From Siphlonurus alternatus (lineage: Eukaryota > Arthropoda > Insecta > Ephemeroptera > Siphlonuridae), in contig OX463786.1 in the NCBI GenBank assembly GCA_949825025.1, positions 10,902,387 through 10,966,386 of the forward strand: 64,000 nucleotides of DNA. The letters run 5' to 3'. Every line of letters starts with the position of its first letter. The first letter of the stretch is position 1. Shown one piece after another: positions 27,608 through 38,907 of this stretch. Below the pieces are notes generated by a model. That model was not told the DNA's origin. It did no database searches and saw nothing but the letters and a program-made list of their open reading frames with translations. The position numbers were made by a program, and so were the translations under genes.

Positions 27608-29569
27608 CTTCAATGCATGTAAATAGTATATTCCTCGCTTGCCGATATGAGCATATTATTTATTGCAACACACAGTCATTGATTGTTTGCATTATAAAAT
27701 GCAACCTTTTTCAATGATTTCTTATGGGGATAGAATTTTATATATTATACGTTGCACTATATACTGTATAGTGTATAACGTTCCATGCCTTGTTATTTTG
27801 AAAACTTGCTGCAACAACTACTCACTTAATTGAGATGAAGCTAATTAAAAACTGTGGAAAAATATCAAGATATCGGAAAGAAACTTTATTTTCATCACAC
27901 TATATAGTTTTGGAACTAAAAAAAAATTTGTTTGAATCCATAAAAAAGTAATATTTTTCTTGTAGTTTAGGCACGAACTTTTCCTCTCCCTTTTACAGGC
28001 TGAGAGGTAGCCATACAAAATGAAAAACATAAAATGTGGTATTGAATGAAAATACAAAAAAAAAAAAAAAAAGAAAAAAACTGTGTTCACATGAAAATAT
28101 TGAAAGCGAAGTTTTACTTACAAAGCCTCACAAGAACAGCATTAATCAGTGTCAACGTATCAAATACCCGCATCATGTAATCGGTGTTATGCTATCAAAA
28201 AATTTGAAAAACATGAGGAAAAAATATAATTCCTTTAAAAACCATAAAACTGAAAGCAATTTTAAACAAATGAATGACATGAAAAAAAAATTTAACGAAA
28301 TAAATATATTCATAAATCAATCCGTAGCATAGGAAATTAAATTTTCAAAAGAACCTACATAACAGAAATAATAATTAATTTATGACGTATTACAATCAAA
28401 ACACATTAGCATCAATCACCATGTGATAAATTACAGAATGCGTCCCCCTTATATTTATAAATATATGAAAAAAAAAATCCCTATGGAGTTGAAAATTTGT
28501 CATATTCATATACTATTGTTGTGGACTGTACTATAATAATATAAACTCTTGTCTTTGCTTGCACTCCACTTAGAGTGTTGCCAACAATTAGCAGGTCTCT
28601 CTCAATGCTACTCTTGGGTCCATATACTTTCTGAACTCTCTCTCTCTCTCACCCTCTTTATATAAAATATATATATCTCAGTAGGCAGCATCCCAAAATG
28701 CTCCAGTGCGACCTACGCAAGATAAATCTTTACACAAGAGATAAGCAAGAGGCAAACCCACTGGTACATTATTACATATATAGAGCAAAGCATGCTACTC
28801 TAAGTAATTATTATAAAGCGAGAGATTTTACTCCTAACAACCATGACTATACCACCAAAAACTTATAATAAATATCCATAATAAAAAGAATAAAGAAGAT
28901 ACTAGGAAAATAACAGCAAAACACCATTTATTTACAGTTTAAGTTATAATAAATTTTAACGTAATATTTTAAATAATGTGTTATATTTTATTAGATAAAC
29001 TTGTTATTGTTGTATAATATAATAATGTAAGGAATAAATTGAAGCATCAACAAATATGAAAGCTTAAGTTTTAACAAAGAATTAGTAGATATTAATTCTT
29101 TGGTTTTAATATAAAATTGTTATAAACTTTAAGGCAAAATTATAATATTTCAATATTCAAATTGCAATTTCAGAATTAATACTCGCATAATATACATTAT
29201 ATTTTAAAGCTTAATATTGCTGTATTACGTCTTGTTTTTGCAACTTAACTAAAATTTCTTCGAGTACTTTTTGAAGCCTATTTGACATTTTTTTAATCCA
29301 AGTCCACACGAAATTGAAAAAAAAAAAAAAAAAAAAAAAAATGTAAGTTAAAAAATTTATCTTAACGGTATATATGGATACTTAGCAATAAGATAGATAT
29401 ATAAGTATGCAGGAGATGTTTCAACATCGACCTTTATAATAAAGGTTTCCACGGTTTTTAAATGTGACAAATAAACTAAAACAATCTCATCACGTTCAAA
29501 CAAAAGTTCATATACAAACCACATACTGTATAAATTGCATACTAATAATAATAATAATAATAACAAGCG
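27608..29569. other. AT-rich non-coding stretch
   Basis: It holds A-runs near 28061 and 29318-29341, a CT tract near 28640-28650 and an (AAT)n run near 29543-29562. The 98-codon plus frame at 28036 is low-complexity Lys/Asn-rich and unlikely to be coding. Confidence 0.5.
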
Positions 29570-29904
29570 GGGGGGGGGACAACTTGCAAGTTGTCTTAAC
29601 AATCGGGGGCCATACTAACGGTGGTGCTCGGTGCTTGGTGTTCGGTAATGCTATTGGTGTTGGTATTGGTCTTGGTGCTTTTATTTTTCACCAAACACGA
29701 ATTGACAGACAGCAAAGAGCAAAGACGAAAGACAATTTTAATCAGACGACGGTCAATGGGTGTTGGTGTTGGACAATGGGTGATTAGCTCAAAAATTTGA
29801 ATTTCGCGGCGTCGGTATAGGCGTTAGGTCTTTAAAACCCTCAAAATCGTGTTCCTGAGGTGATTTTAGGTGGGGTAGGGTGTTTCTTTAAGAATGAGGG
29901 GTCA
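29570..29904. other. Left margin of the tandem-array block
   Basis: A run of G, then a perfect 18-bp palindrome GACAACTTGCAAGTTGTC (29578-29595), then a GT-rich stretch with repeated GGTGTTGGT. Composition shifts here from AT-rich to balanced. It may be the edge of a large element, but no terminal repeat matching the far side near 37.8 kb was found. Confidence 0.4.
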
Positions 29905-30018
29905 AAGTTACCTTGAAATGATGAAAAGTTGAATAGAACGTCGAAGAACGTCAACGGTCGCTGGCGAGAATTTAAAAATATTTGAATTTACCGGTCATAC
30001 CACAATGAAAACAACCGG

Positions 30019-30324
30019 TTGCATTGGAACCGAGAATCAACAGTCGAGAGTCCGTCCGCAGTGAAATATTCGGCAGAGTGCGGTCTCGCGGATGGCTGTG
30101 CACTCCCAATTAAAGGAAACATATGTGGTTGTGTTGCGGCCGCACGCTGTCCCAAGGCACAGCCATGCCCTGAGGGTACACACGTCTGTTGCCTTGTTGG
30201 GTATGAAAGAAAGCTTTTTAATCGGATGAAACCGGGAAACCGAAAAGCGAAAGGGGCTTATCAGAGGAACCTGGTAGCGGTCACTGGTTTAAAATATAAA
30301 ATATCAATGCTCAATAAAGTTTGA
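30019..30324 (+). other. Small Cys-rich frame in array unit 1
   Basis: A 101-codon frame with RESTVESPSA, ECGLADGC and NICGCVAAARCP, then a pair of adjacent Cys. Versions are open in unit 2 (about 30460-30650), unit 4 (31361-31564) and unit 5 (31810-32013). Unit 3 has lost the start and gained TAG, and units 4 and 5 share a one-base shift that shortens the end. Conservation may only reflect recent duplication. There is no recognised family or signal peptide, so translation is doubtful. Confidence 0.2.
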
Positions 30325-32358
30325 AGTCATTAAAAAATACACAATATGAATCTTTACCTTAAAATGTCAAAAAGTTGAGTAAAACGTCGAAGAAAGTCAA
30401 CGGCGGCCGGCGAGAATTAAAAAATGTTTTAATTTACCGGTCACACCACAATCAAAACAACCGGTTGCCGTGCAGCCGAGAATCAACAGTCGAGAGTTCG
30501 TCCGCAAAAAAATACTCGGCAGAGTGCGGTCTTGCGGGTGGCTGTGCGCTCCCACTTGAAGGAAACATATATGGTTATGTTGCGGCCGCACGCTGTCCCA
30601 AGGCACAGCCACGCCTTGTGGGTACACCCGTCTGTAGCCTTCTTGGGTAGGAAAGAAAGCTTTTTAATCGGATGAAACCGGGAAACCGAAAAGCGAAAGG
30701 GGCTTATCAGAGGAACCTGGTAGCGGTCACTGGTTTAAAATATAAAATATCAATGTTCAATAAAGTTTGAAGTAAATAAAAATTACACAATATTCATCTT
30801 TACCTTAAAATGTCAAAAAGTTGAGTAAAACGTCGAAGAACGTCAACGGCGGCCGGCGAGAATTAAAAAATATTTGAATTTACCGCTCGCCCAATAAACA
30901 AAACAACCGGTTGCCATTTAGCCGACAATCAACAGTCCAGAGTTCGTCCGCAACGAAATACTCGGCAGAGTGCGGTCTCGCGGGTGGCTGTGTGCTAGCT
31001 CCCACTTAAAGGAAACATATGTGGTTGTGTTACGGCCGCACGCTGTCCCAAGGCACAGCCATGCCCTGAGGGTACACACGTTTGTGGCCTTGTTGGGTAT
31101 GAAAGAAAGCTTTTTAATCGGATGAAACCGGGAAACCGAAAAGCGAAAGGGGCTAATCAGAGGAACCTGGTAGCGGTCACTGGTTTAAATTATAAAATAT
31201 CAATGCTCAATAAAGTTTGAAGTCATTAAAAAATACATAATATTCATCTTTACCTTAAAATGTCATAAAGTTGAGTAAAACGTCGAAGAACGTCAACGGC
31301 GGCCGGTGAGAATTAAAAAATATTTGAATTTACCGGTCGCCCAACAAACAAAACAATCGGTTGCCATGGAGCCGAGAATCAACAGTCGAGAGTCCGTCCG
31401 CAAAAAACTACTCGGCAGAGTGCGGTCTCGCGGGTGGCTGTGCGCTCCCATTTAAAGAAAACATATGTGGTTGTGTTGCGGCCGCACGCTGTCCCAAGGC
31501 ACAGCCACGCCCTGAGGGTACACCCGTCTGTTGCCTTGTTGGGTATGAAAAGAAAGCTTTTTAATCGGATGAAACCGGGAAACCGAAAAGCGAAAGGGGC
31601 TTATCAGAGGAACCTGGTAGCGGTCACTGGTTTAAAATATAAAATAACAATGCTCAATAAAGTTTGAAGCCAATAAAAAATACATATAACGTTCACCTTT
31701 ACCTTGAAATGTCAAAAACTTGAGTAGAACGTCGAAGAACGTCAACGGCGGCAGGCGAGAGTTTAAATTTATTTGAATATACCGGTCGCCGAACAAACAA
31801 AACAATCGGTTGCCATGCAGCCGAGAATCAACAGTCGAGAGTCCGTCCGCAGCGAAACACTCGGCAGAGTGCGGTCTCGCGGGGGGCTGTGCGCTCCCAC
31901 TTAAAGGAAACATATATGGTTGTGTACCGGCCGCACGCTGTCCCAAGGCACAGCCACGTCCTGAAGGTACACCCGTCTGTTGCCTTGTTGGGTATGAAAA
32001 GAAAACTTTTTAATCGGATGAAACCGGGAAACCGAAAAGCGAAAGGGGCTTATCAGAGGAACCTGGTAGCGGTCACTGGTTTTAAATATGAAATATCAAT
32101 GTTCAATAAAGTTTGAAGTCAATAAAAAATACATAATATTCATCTTTACCTTAAAATGTCATAAAGTTGAGTAAAACGTCGAAGAACGTCAACGGCGGCC
32201 GGTGAGAATTAAAAAATATTTGAATTTACCGGTCATACAACAATCAAAACAACCGGTTGCCATGGAGCCGAGAATCAACAGTCGAGAGTTCGTCCGCAAA
32301 AAAATACTCGGCAGAGTGCGGTCTCGCGGGTGGCTGTGCGCTCCCACTTAAAGGAACC

Positions 32359-33038
32359 CAGGGTTATTCTCCTATTGTTATCGCGCATCAGAAAAAGTGG
32401 ACATTTTCATTGTTGGGGATACGTAACTCAATGTTAAAATCAATTTTTTCGATACTTTTTCAGGAGCTCCAGAGGATTTACATTCTTAACCAAATGCACC
32501 TAGGGGTTTTAAAGGGCGAAACGAACGATTTTTGAGACGATGGAGACATTCACTCAGTGAAATCATTGATTTTAAAGCATTAAAAGTTGGACGCTTCTGA
32601 TTGGCTGATCAGAATTTGTTGATTTTTTCAGTTGCGATTTCCTATTGTTGAAAATTTGCGCTTGGTCCCTGTATAAATAATTATTATTTTTGAAATAAAT
32701 AAATATAACAATTTATAACACTATTTTCTACCGTTTATGATTTTTTAAATAATTTTTATGGTGTAAAAAGTCTTTTTTTAAATTAAAATATGGGCAAACA
32801 AAGTGGTTTTTTATTGCAGCTCTCTGATTGGTTGAAAAGTGGACATTCTTTAACCAATGATATCGCTCGAAAATTTTCAACAGTTAAAATTTCAGCCAAT
32901 TAGAAAAAAATCAACAACTTTATTTTGGCCAATCAGAGCAATTCCAAATGACCACTTTTAAGCCAATCAGAATTCAGTATTTAGCGCCATAAGCCAGACA
33001 GTGGCGCGTATACCCTCTATTATAGGAGAATAGCCCTG
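32359..33038. mobile_element. hAT-type non-autonomous insertion in array unit 6
   Basis: The ends CAGGGTTATTCTCCTA and TAGGAGAATAGCCCTG are flanked by an exact 8-bp duplication AAGGAACC (32351-32358 and 33039-33046). The other array units show the uninterrupted site. The 680-bp interior has no transposase frame but holds at least six CCAATCAGA-like motifs on both strands. It inserted after the array was amplified. Confidence 0.92.
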
Positions 33039-33443
33039 AAGGAACCATATGAGGTTGTGTTGCGGCCACACGCTGTCCCAAGGCACAGCCACGCCCTGAG
33101 GGTACACACGTTTGTGGCCTTGTTGGGTATGAAAGAAAGCTTTTTAATCGGATGAAACCGGGAAACCAAAAAGCGAAAGGGGCTAATCAGAGGAACCTGG
33201 TAGCAGTGGTAGCGGTCACTGGTTTAAATTATAAAATATCAATGCTCAATAAAGTTTGAAGTCATTAAAAAATACATAATATTCATCTTTACCTTAAAAT
33301 GTCAAAAAGTTGAGCAAAACGTCGAAGAACGTTAACTGCGGCCGGCGAGAATTTAAAAATATTTGAATTTACCGGTCGCCCAACAAACAAAACAATCGGT
33401 TGCCATGGAGCCGACAATCAACAGTCCAGAGTTCGTCCGCAAC

Positions 33444-33690
33444 GGTTTACTCAAACGACACTGATAACACCATAAAAACATAATATATATGAAATCTTGA
33501 CCAAAATTTGAATTTCCCGCCTCTCCTGTCCACTTCCAGTCATTTATTTGGTCAAATTCAAGTTCCTGGGTTAATTTTACATGGGACGGGTCACACCACT
33601 CAAGTCAGCCCGTTTACACATTCCTTTTATTATAAAAACATGCATAAAATCACGGCAATTATATTGACAATAAAACCAAATGGTGTTTTT
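33444..33690. other. Spacer between the 449-bp and 520-bp arrays
   Basis: Unique-looking sequence whose right part resembles the end of a 520-bp unit, so it may be a decayed partial unit. No gene seen. Confidence 0.4.
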
Positions 33691-35210
33691 GCCCCCCTGG
33701 CTCAAGTTTTGGTCCGAGAGTAAAAATTCATGAAAATTCGAACTCAGCGTGGTCGATATAGTGTGAAATGACACTCATCTCAAATTTTTATTTTTTTGTC
33801 GATTTTGCTATATTATTGCATAGTATACATCATGAAATTTGCTAAAAAATTCGAATTTCCCGCGAAAAACGGTCAATTTTTATCCGATTTTCGCAAATGG
33901 ACATTTTTATGTTAGAGGACATTAAAACGAAGGTTCATGGTGATTTTCATAAGCCTATGATGTTTCATGCCCTCTCCAGGGCCGGCGCCGCATCTCATCT
34001 AAATGCTATAAAAGTACAGTGGTTTCCATAGAAAGAAACGTGATGGAGGCGTGTTTATGGGCTTAAAAGTTGTCAAATAGAGACCATTACATGCCCACAT
34101 CATAACATTATCATACTTTAAATTTGTGAAGCCGTGGCAGCGATAGTTTCATATTTTCATGCAGAAACCATAGTATATTATATTTATATTGAAGAAAAAC
34201 AGGTGTTTCGGCCCCCCTGGCTCGAGTTTTGGTCCGAAACTAAAAATTCATGAAAATTCGAACTCGGCGTGGTCAATATAGTGGGAAATGATGCTCATCT
34301 CAAAATTTTATTTTTTTATCGATTTTCCTATATTTTTGCATAGTTATACATCATGAAATTTGATAAAAAAATCGAAATTCCCGCGAAAAACGGTCAATTT
34401 TTATCCGATTTTCAGAAAGTGACATTTTTATGTTAGAGGACATTAAAACGAAGGTTCATGGTGATTTTCATAAGCCTATGATGTGTCATGCCCTCTTCAG
34501 GGCCGGCGGCGCATCTCATCTGAATGCTATAAAAGTACAGTGGTTTCCATAGAAAGAAACGTGATGGAGGCGTGTTTATGGGCTTAAAAGTTGTCAAATA
34601 AAGGCTATTACATGCCTACATCATAACATCTCATACTTGAAATTTGTGAAGCCGTGGCAGCGATAGTTTCATATTTATATGCATTTCACATAGTACATAT
34701 ATTATATGTATAATGAAGAAAAACAGGTGTTTCGGCCCCCCTGGCTCCAATTTTTGTCGGAGACTAAAAATTCTTGAAAATTCGGACTCAGCGCGGTCGA
34801 TATAGTGGGAAATGATGCTCATCTCAAAATTTTATTTTTCTATATTTTTGCATAGTATACATCATGAAATTTTTAAAAAAATTCGAAATTCCCGCGAAAA
34901 ACGGTCAATTTTTATCCGATTTTCGCAAATCGAAATTTTTATGTTAGAGGACATTAAAACGAAGGTTCATGGTGATTTTCATCATACTGTGATGTTTTGT
35001 GCCCCCTCCAGAGCCGGCGCCGCATCTCATCTAAATGCTATAAAAGTACAGTAATTTCCATAGAAAGAAACGTGATGGAGGCGTGTTTATTGGCTTAAAA
35101 GTTCTCAAATAGAGGCTATTACATGCCCACATCATAACCTTATCATACTTCAAATTTGTGAAGCCGTGGCGGCAATAGTTTCATATTTATATGCATTTCA
35201 CATAGGAAAT
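33691..35210 (+). repeat. Tandem array of about 520-bp units, 3 copies
   Basis: GCCCCCCTGGCTC starts units at 33691, 34211 and 34735. Each unit contains TCCCGCGAAAAACGGTCAAT, GTTAGAGGACATTAAAACGA, GGGCCGGCGCCGCATCTCAT (varied) and AGAAAGAAACGTGATGGAGG. Units are nearly identical over most of their length, and the third lacks a short AT segment. No long frame is conserved. Confidence 0.93.
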
Positions 35211-35379
35211 TGCATGCATAATACATAAAAATTACATCTTAGCATATAGAAATTGCTTCATTCTGGCAAATGTTTTAAAATTCTTGGCTAGATGAAGGTT
35301 AGCCAGCACTCATAGGTCATACTCAATGGAGCTCGGCTGCTACCGCAGCCTCGCTGAAAATTGAAGACGGATGGAGGGT

Positions 35380-36120
35380 GGTTTTAGCATGCAAAAGTGA
35401 ACTCAAATGGCGCTCGGATCAAAGATCCTCGCTTAAAAGTGTCGAAAGATGATTGATGGAAGCTTAAAACATAGCTGGACAGGTGCAAGCACAACCCATG
35501 CATGTTATATCAAAGTTTGGCAACGCTAGTCCCATAAGATTTCATGTTATGGCAGCGGGCGCATCGAGAAATCAATAAATATAATGCTATTTAGCGCTCG
35601 GATCAAAGATCGTCCCTTAATTTGTTGTTACATCAATCAATGGAAGGCTGAAACATAGCAGGACAGGTGCAGGCACATCCCATGCATGTTATGTCAAAGT
35701 TTGGCAACGCTAATCCCATAAGATTTCATGTTATGGCAGCGGAGGCATGCAAAAGCGAACTCAAATGGCGCTCGGATCAAATATCCTCGCTTAAAAGTGT
35801 CGAAAGATGATTGATGGAAGCTTAAATCATAGCTGGGCAGGTGCAGGCACAACCCATGCATGTTATACCAAAGTTTGGCAACGCTAGTCCCATAAGATTT
35901 CATGTTATGGCAGCGGGCGCATCGAGAAATCAATAAATATAATGGTAAAGGCACTCGGATCAAAGATCGTCGCTTAAAATTGTTGTTAGATCAACCAATG
36001 GAAGGCTGAAACATAGCTGGACAGGTGCAGGTACATCCCATGCCTCTTATATCAAAGTTTGGCAACGCTAGTCCCATAAGATTTCATGGTATGGCAGCGG
36101 GCGCATCGAGAAATATGTAA
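35380..36120 (+). repeat. Higher-order tandem array, about 180-bp monomers (A-B-A-B)
   Basis: CGCTCGGATCAAAGATC (with variants) starts monomers at 35411, 35595, 35769 and 35952. All carry GGACAGGTGCA, AAAGTTTGGCAACGCTA, CCCATAAGATTTCATG and GGCAGCGG. Monomers 1 and 3 share GAACTCAAATGG and AAGTGTCGAAAGATGATTG. Monomers 2 and 4 share TTGTTGTTA and ATGGAAGGCTGAAACATAG. This gives a dimeric repeat of about 358 bp, as in evolved satellites. Confidence 0.9.
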
Positions 36121-36179
36121 ATGTAATGCTATTACAATTATATAATACATAAACCAAATAAGAGCCATAAAAATAAATT

Positions 36180-37800
36180 GTCTTTACGTTCCCCCTCCAT
36201 TATCTCGGCTCCTATGGGACTTATGGCAAATCTTATGGCACCAATGGAAAGAGCACAAAATTTGGGTCCAGAAAAAATGGTTCCCAAAATTCGGCGTCCC
36301 GGATTTTTTTTCCGGGACGCCGAGGAAAAGTGCATTTCCAAAAACGTGCCATAAGTCACGAACCATAAGTCGGATCTTATTTTTGAGCCCGCCGCTGGAA
36401 AGCTCGTCAAAAAGTAGGTCTGGGACAGGCGAAGCCTGGAGCGGGGAGCCGTCACCGTTTTGCCCAGAAATAAAAAAAAAAAAAGTTACGGAAAAAAGAA
36501 AAACCCGGAAATTTGCTCTACCTGGAAAATGACGAAAATCACAAAATTTCTCAACTTTGCGATTTTCTGTGATTTTTTGTATGGGTCTCGTGTTTCTTAA
36601 ATTTCATTTTTCTAGAGCCAAATTTTACTGGCTTTTAAACGGTGCCCACGAAAAAGCGCTGAAATTCCAACTTTTTGAGTTATTAATTTTTTTTCGAAAA
36701 AAGTCAGATTTTGAAAAATTTCAATATTTTTTCCTAATTTTGATTTTCGTCGCAGCTCAATTCTGAGGCCATATTCGGATTCCTCGTGAAAAACTGCTTT
36801 AGAAAAAAATTTAAAAACCCGAGATTCGAAAATTTCATTTTCGGGTGAAATTTCCCGGGTTAATCCTTATGGGGAAATGAGGCGAATATAAAATTCGATT
36901 TTCGGGCGCCATAACTTCGCGAAAAATGATTCGATCGTTTTGAAAATTTAATAGAAGGTGTAAAAAACCATGGCGCACAACTTTTTCTTGGTCTCGGTAT
37001 GTCAAAAGTTCCTGGTTCGCCCGATTTTTGAGTACGTGTCCCGGAAAACCGGGATTTTGAAAATCGAAACTCAAAATTCGAAATTTTCAAGATAGCAGTT
37101 TTGTAGTTCGGAACAAACCCAGCCAGCGTTTTTCTTTCAGAATCGAGCTATCTCTGTAACTTTTTGAGCTGTGGGGTCCGAAAGTGACCCCTTTTAACCC
37201 GCATGTCCCTATGCTGAAAATTCAAAATTTTGCGCCCCCCAAAATAATGACTCTTTTCGAATTTTTTTGAATGGACCCGAGTCACATGATTTTTAGGCCC
37301 ATTTCGTCTCATTGGACCGGTGCGCTAGCGCGCACCGTTCCAATAGATAATTTGGTCCCGGAAAGACCCTTTTCCGGGACGGGGGGCCGAAACGGCCCCT
37401 AATTTTGCGGAATTTTTCAGTATGCTAATTTTATGTGAAATTTTGTCTATTTTTCATTTCTGAGGTCAAAATCAAACATTTCGAAACTTTCGAGGTTTTT
37501 AAGGCAATTTTTCTCCGAAAAATCGCGAAAAACCCGAAATTTTTTGACATTTTTCAAAATTTTTTTGGAGATTCGGAAATCCCGATTTTTTTATGGGGGG
37601 ACCCATACCTCACCTTTTCTCCACCACCTCTTTGACACATCGCGAGTTTGCACTTTTGGGTAATTTTCCTGGCCCGGAAAAAAATTCCGGGACGCTCAAA
37701 ATCGGCTCAGAGGTACCCCCCGAAGTGGTCTACATGAAAAGTGGGTCCCCCTATTTTTAAGGGCCCCGGCAAAGGCGGCGCTGGCGCGCGAAATTGACGA
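36180..37800. other. GC-richer segment with CCGGGACG hairpins, no recognised gene
   Basis: The composition differs sharply from the flanks. CCGGGA or its complement recurs near 36299, 36312, 37028, 37357, 37374 and 37685. There is a 12-bp-arm hairpin at 36292-36322 and an 8-bp-arm hairpin CGGTGCGC/GCGCACCG near 37338. Frames of 60-105 codons exist on both strands but none has a familiar domain. It could be the non-repetitive part of a large transposon whose tandem arrays lie at 29.9-36.1 kb. Confidence 0.45.
36292..36322. other. Perfect GC-rich hairpin
   Basis: CGGCGTCCCGGA and TCCGGGACGCCG are separated by seven T. It could fold in DNA or RNA. It is not a bacterial-type terminator in this context. 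Confidence 0.85.
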
Positions 37801-37844
37801 CAGACGTTTCAGCGTAGTAAAATTAACTCATTAATAGAGGGGGG

Positions 37845-38770
37845 TATTCTGTGAATGGAATAATAATTATTACTGAACCAAAATAAAGAAATAAAGTAAA
37901 AATTTATACGAAGCCTTGCTTAAATTTGACTTACCATACACGCATTTAAAAATATAGGGCTTTGTTAATAAACTAATTTAAATTCCTTAAAAAATTCATT
38001 AAAATGTATAAGAGATTAAAATACGCCTACAAATATAAGATACGCGTAGTATGTATTAGCTTCTGTATGTTGTTAAAAATACATTATTCATATATTTAAA
38101 TTTCATATGTAAAGCCATATGAGCTTAAATTATAATACTAATTAGATATTCTAATTATATATATAGTATATATTAAGTACATAGTATATACTATATAATA
38201 TTCTACATAAATACATTTACGCAACTTGAAAAAAATATCCAAGTTAATTAATGAAAAAATATAAACATTTATAACATGAAGTTATTATTATTATTTATAT
38301 TTTTACTAGGCTTTAAAATTAAAAGTTTCTACTAAATAACTATAAATTGGCTTTTCTGAGATACAGTACTTGTAAAGTATATATTTAATGAAAAATATAG
38401 TTTTTCATTTATTCAGGTTTAATTTCAGTTTTTACATATATCTTGGAACACCATGAAATTTACCCCTGCTCGGTTTGTGGGCTTTTTGCCATGCAGTCAA
38501 TGCAGATGTGGCGAACTTCAGAATTTTTGAGAACGGCTAGTGCTTTTTTTAACTTTTCCAAAATTGCAAATCTACATCTCTACGTGATTTTTAACTCCAA
38601 CAAATTAGAGAGGGATAAATTTCAGGCTGTCATGTGTACTTATAACATAAAAAAAAACATGTTATTATACGTATACGTGGCTATATAGTATCATTGTGTG
38701 TGAGAGTTTAAATTTAAATAAAATAGTTTCTTACAATCATGTTTATTTAGAAATTGAAATATAAGTATAA
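37845..38770. other. AT-rich non-coding stretch with family J copy 3
   Basis: Composition returns to AT-rich. Family J occurs on the minus strand at 38445-38530 (CATGAAATTTACCCCTGCTC, then TTTGTGGGC). No gene seen. Confidence 0.5.
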
Positions 38771-38772
38771 TA

Positions 38773-38905
38773 AGGGGCATTCACAAAGCCACATTTAGGG
38801 CTCGATAATTTAAGGCCAGAAATTTTGGGTCTAAAAAGCATGCCTAAAATCTGGCTTTAAATTATCGAGCCCTAAATGTGGCCTTAGGGCTTTATGAATG
38901 CCACT
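38773..38905. mobile_element. Hairpin MITE, 133 bp
   Basis: A tight foldback. AGGGGCATTCACAAAGCC, TTTAGGGCTCGATAATTTA and GGCCAGA are inverted on the right side around a GGGTCTAAAAAGCATGCC loop. It is flanked by TA. It is non-coding and well preserved. Confidence 0.82.
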
Positions 38906-38907
38906 TA

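Larger units (their letters stand above)
29905..33443 (+). repeat. Tandem array of about 449-bp units, 6-7 copies
   Basis: The anchor CGAGAATCAACAGTCGAGAG or a close variant recurs at 30031, 30477, 30923, 31373, 31822, 32269 and 33412. Spacings are 446-450 bp once the 688-bp insertion in unit 6 is removed. Each unit carries TTTACCTTAAAATGTCAAAA, an ACCGGT motif, GCGGCCGCACGCTGTCCC and a terminal AATAAAGTTTGAA with a polyadenylation-like AATAAA. Units are highly similar, so amplification is recent or homogenised. A short Cys-rich frame is open in several units and broken in others. Confidence 0.95.

Noticed and set aside
29905..36120. CRISPR-like array
   Set aside because: Units are 180-520 bp with no short repeat-spacer alternation, and the setting is eukaryotic. 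These are tandem satellites.
36292..36322. Rho-independent terminator
   Set aside because: The stem has T in its loop rather than a trailing T-run, and the genome is eukaryotic.
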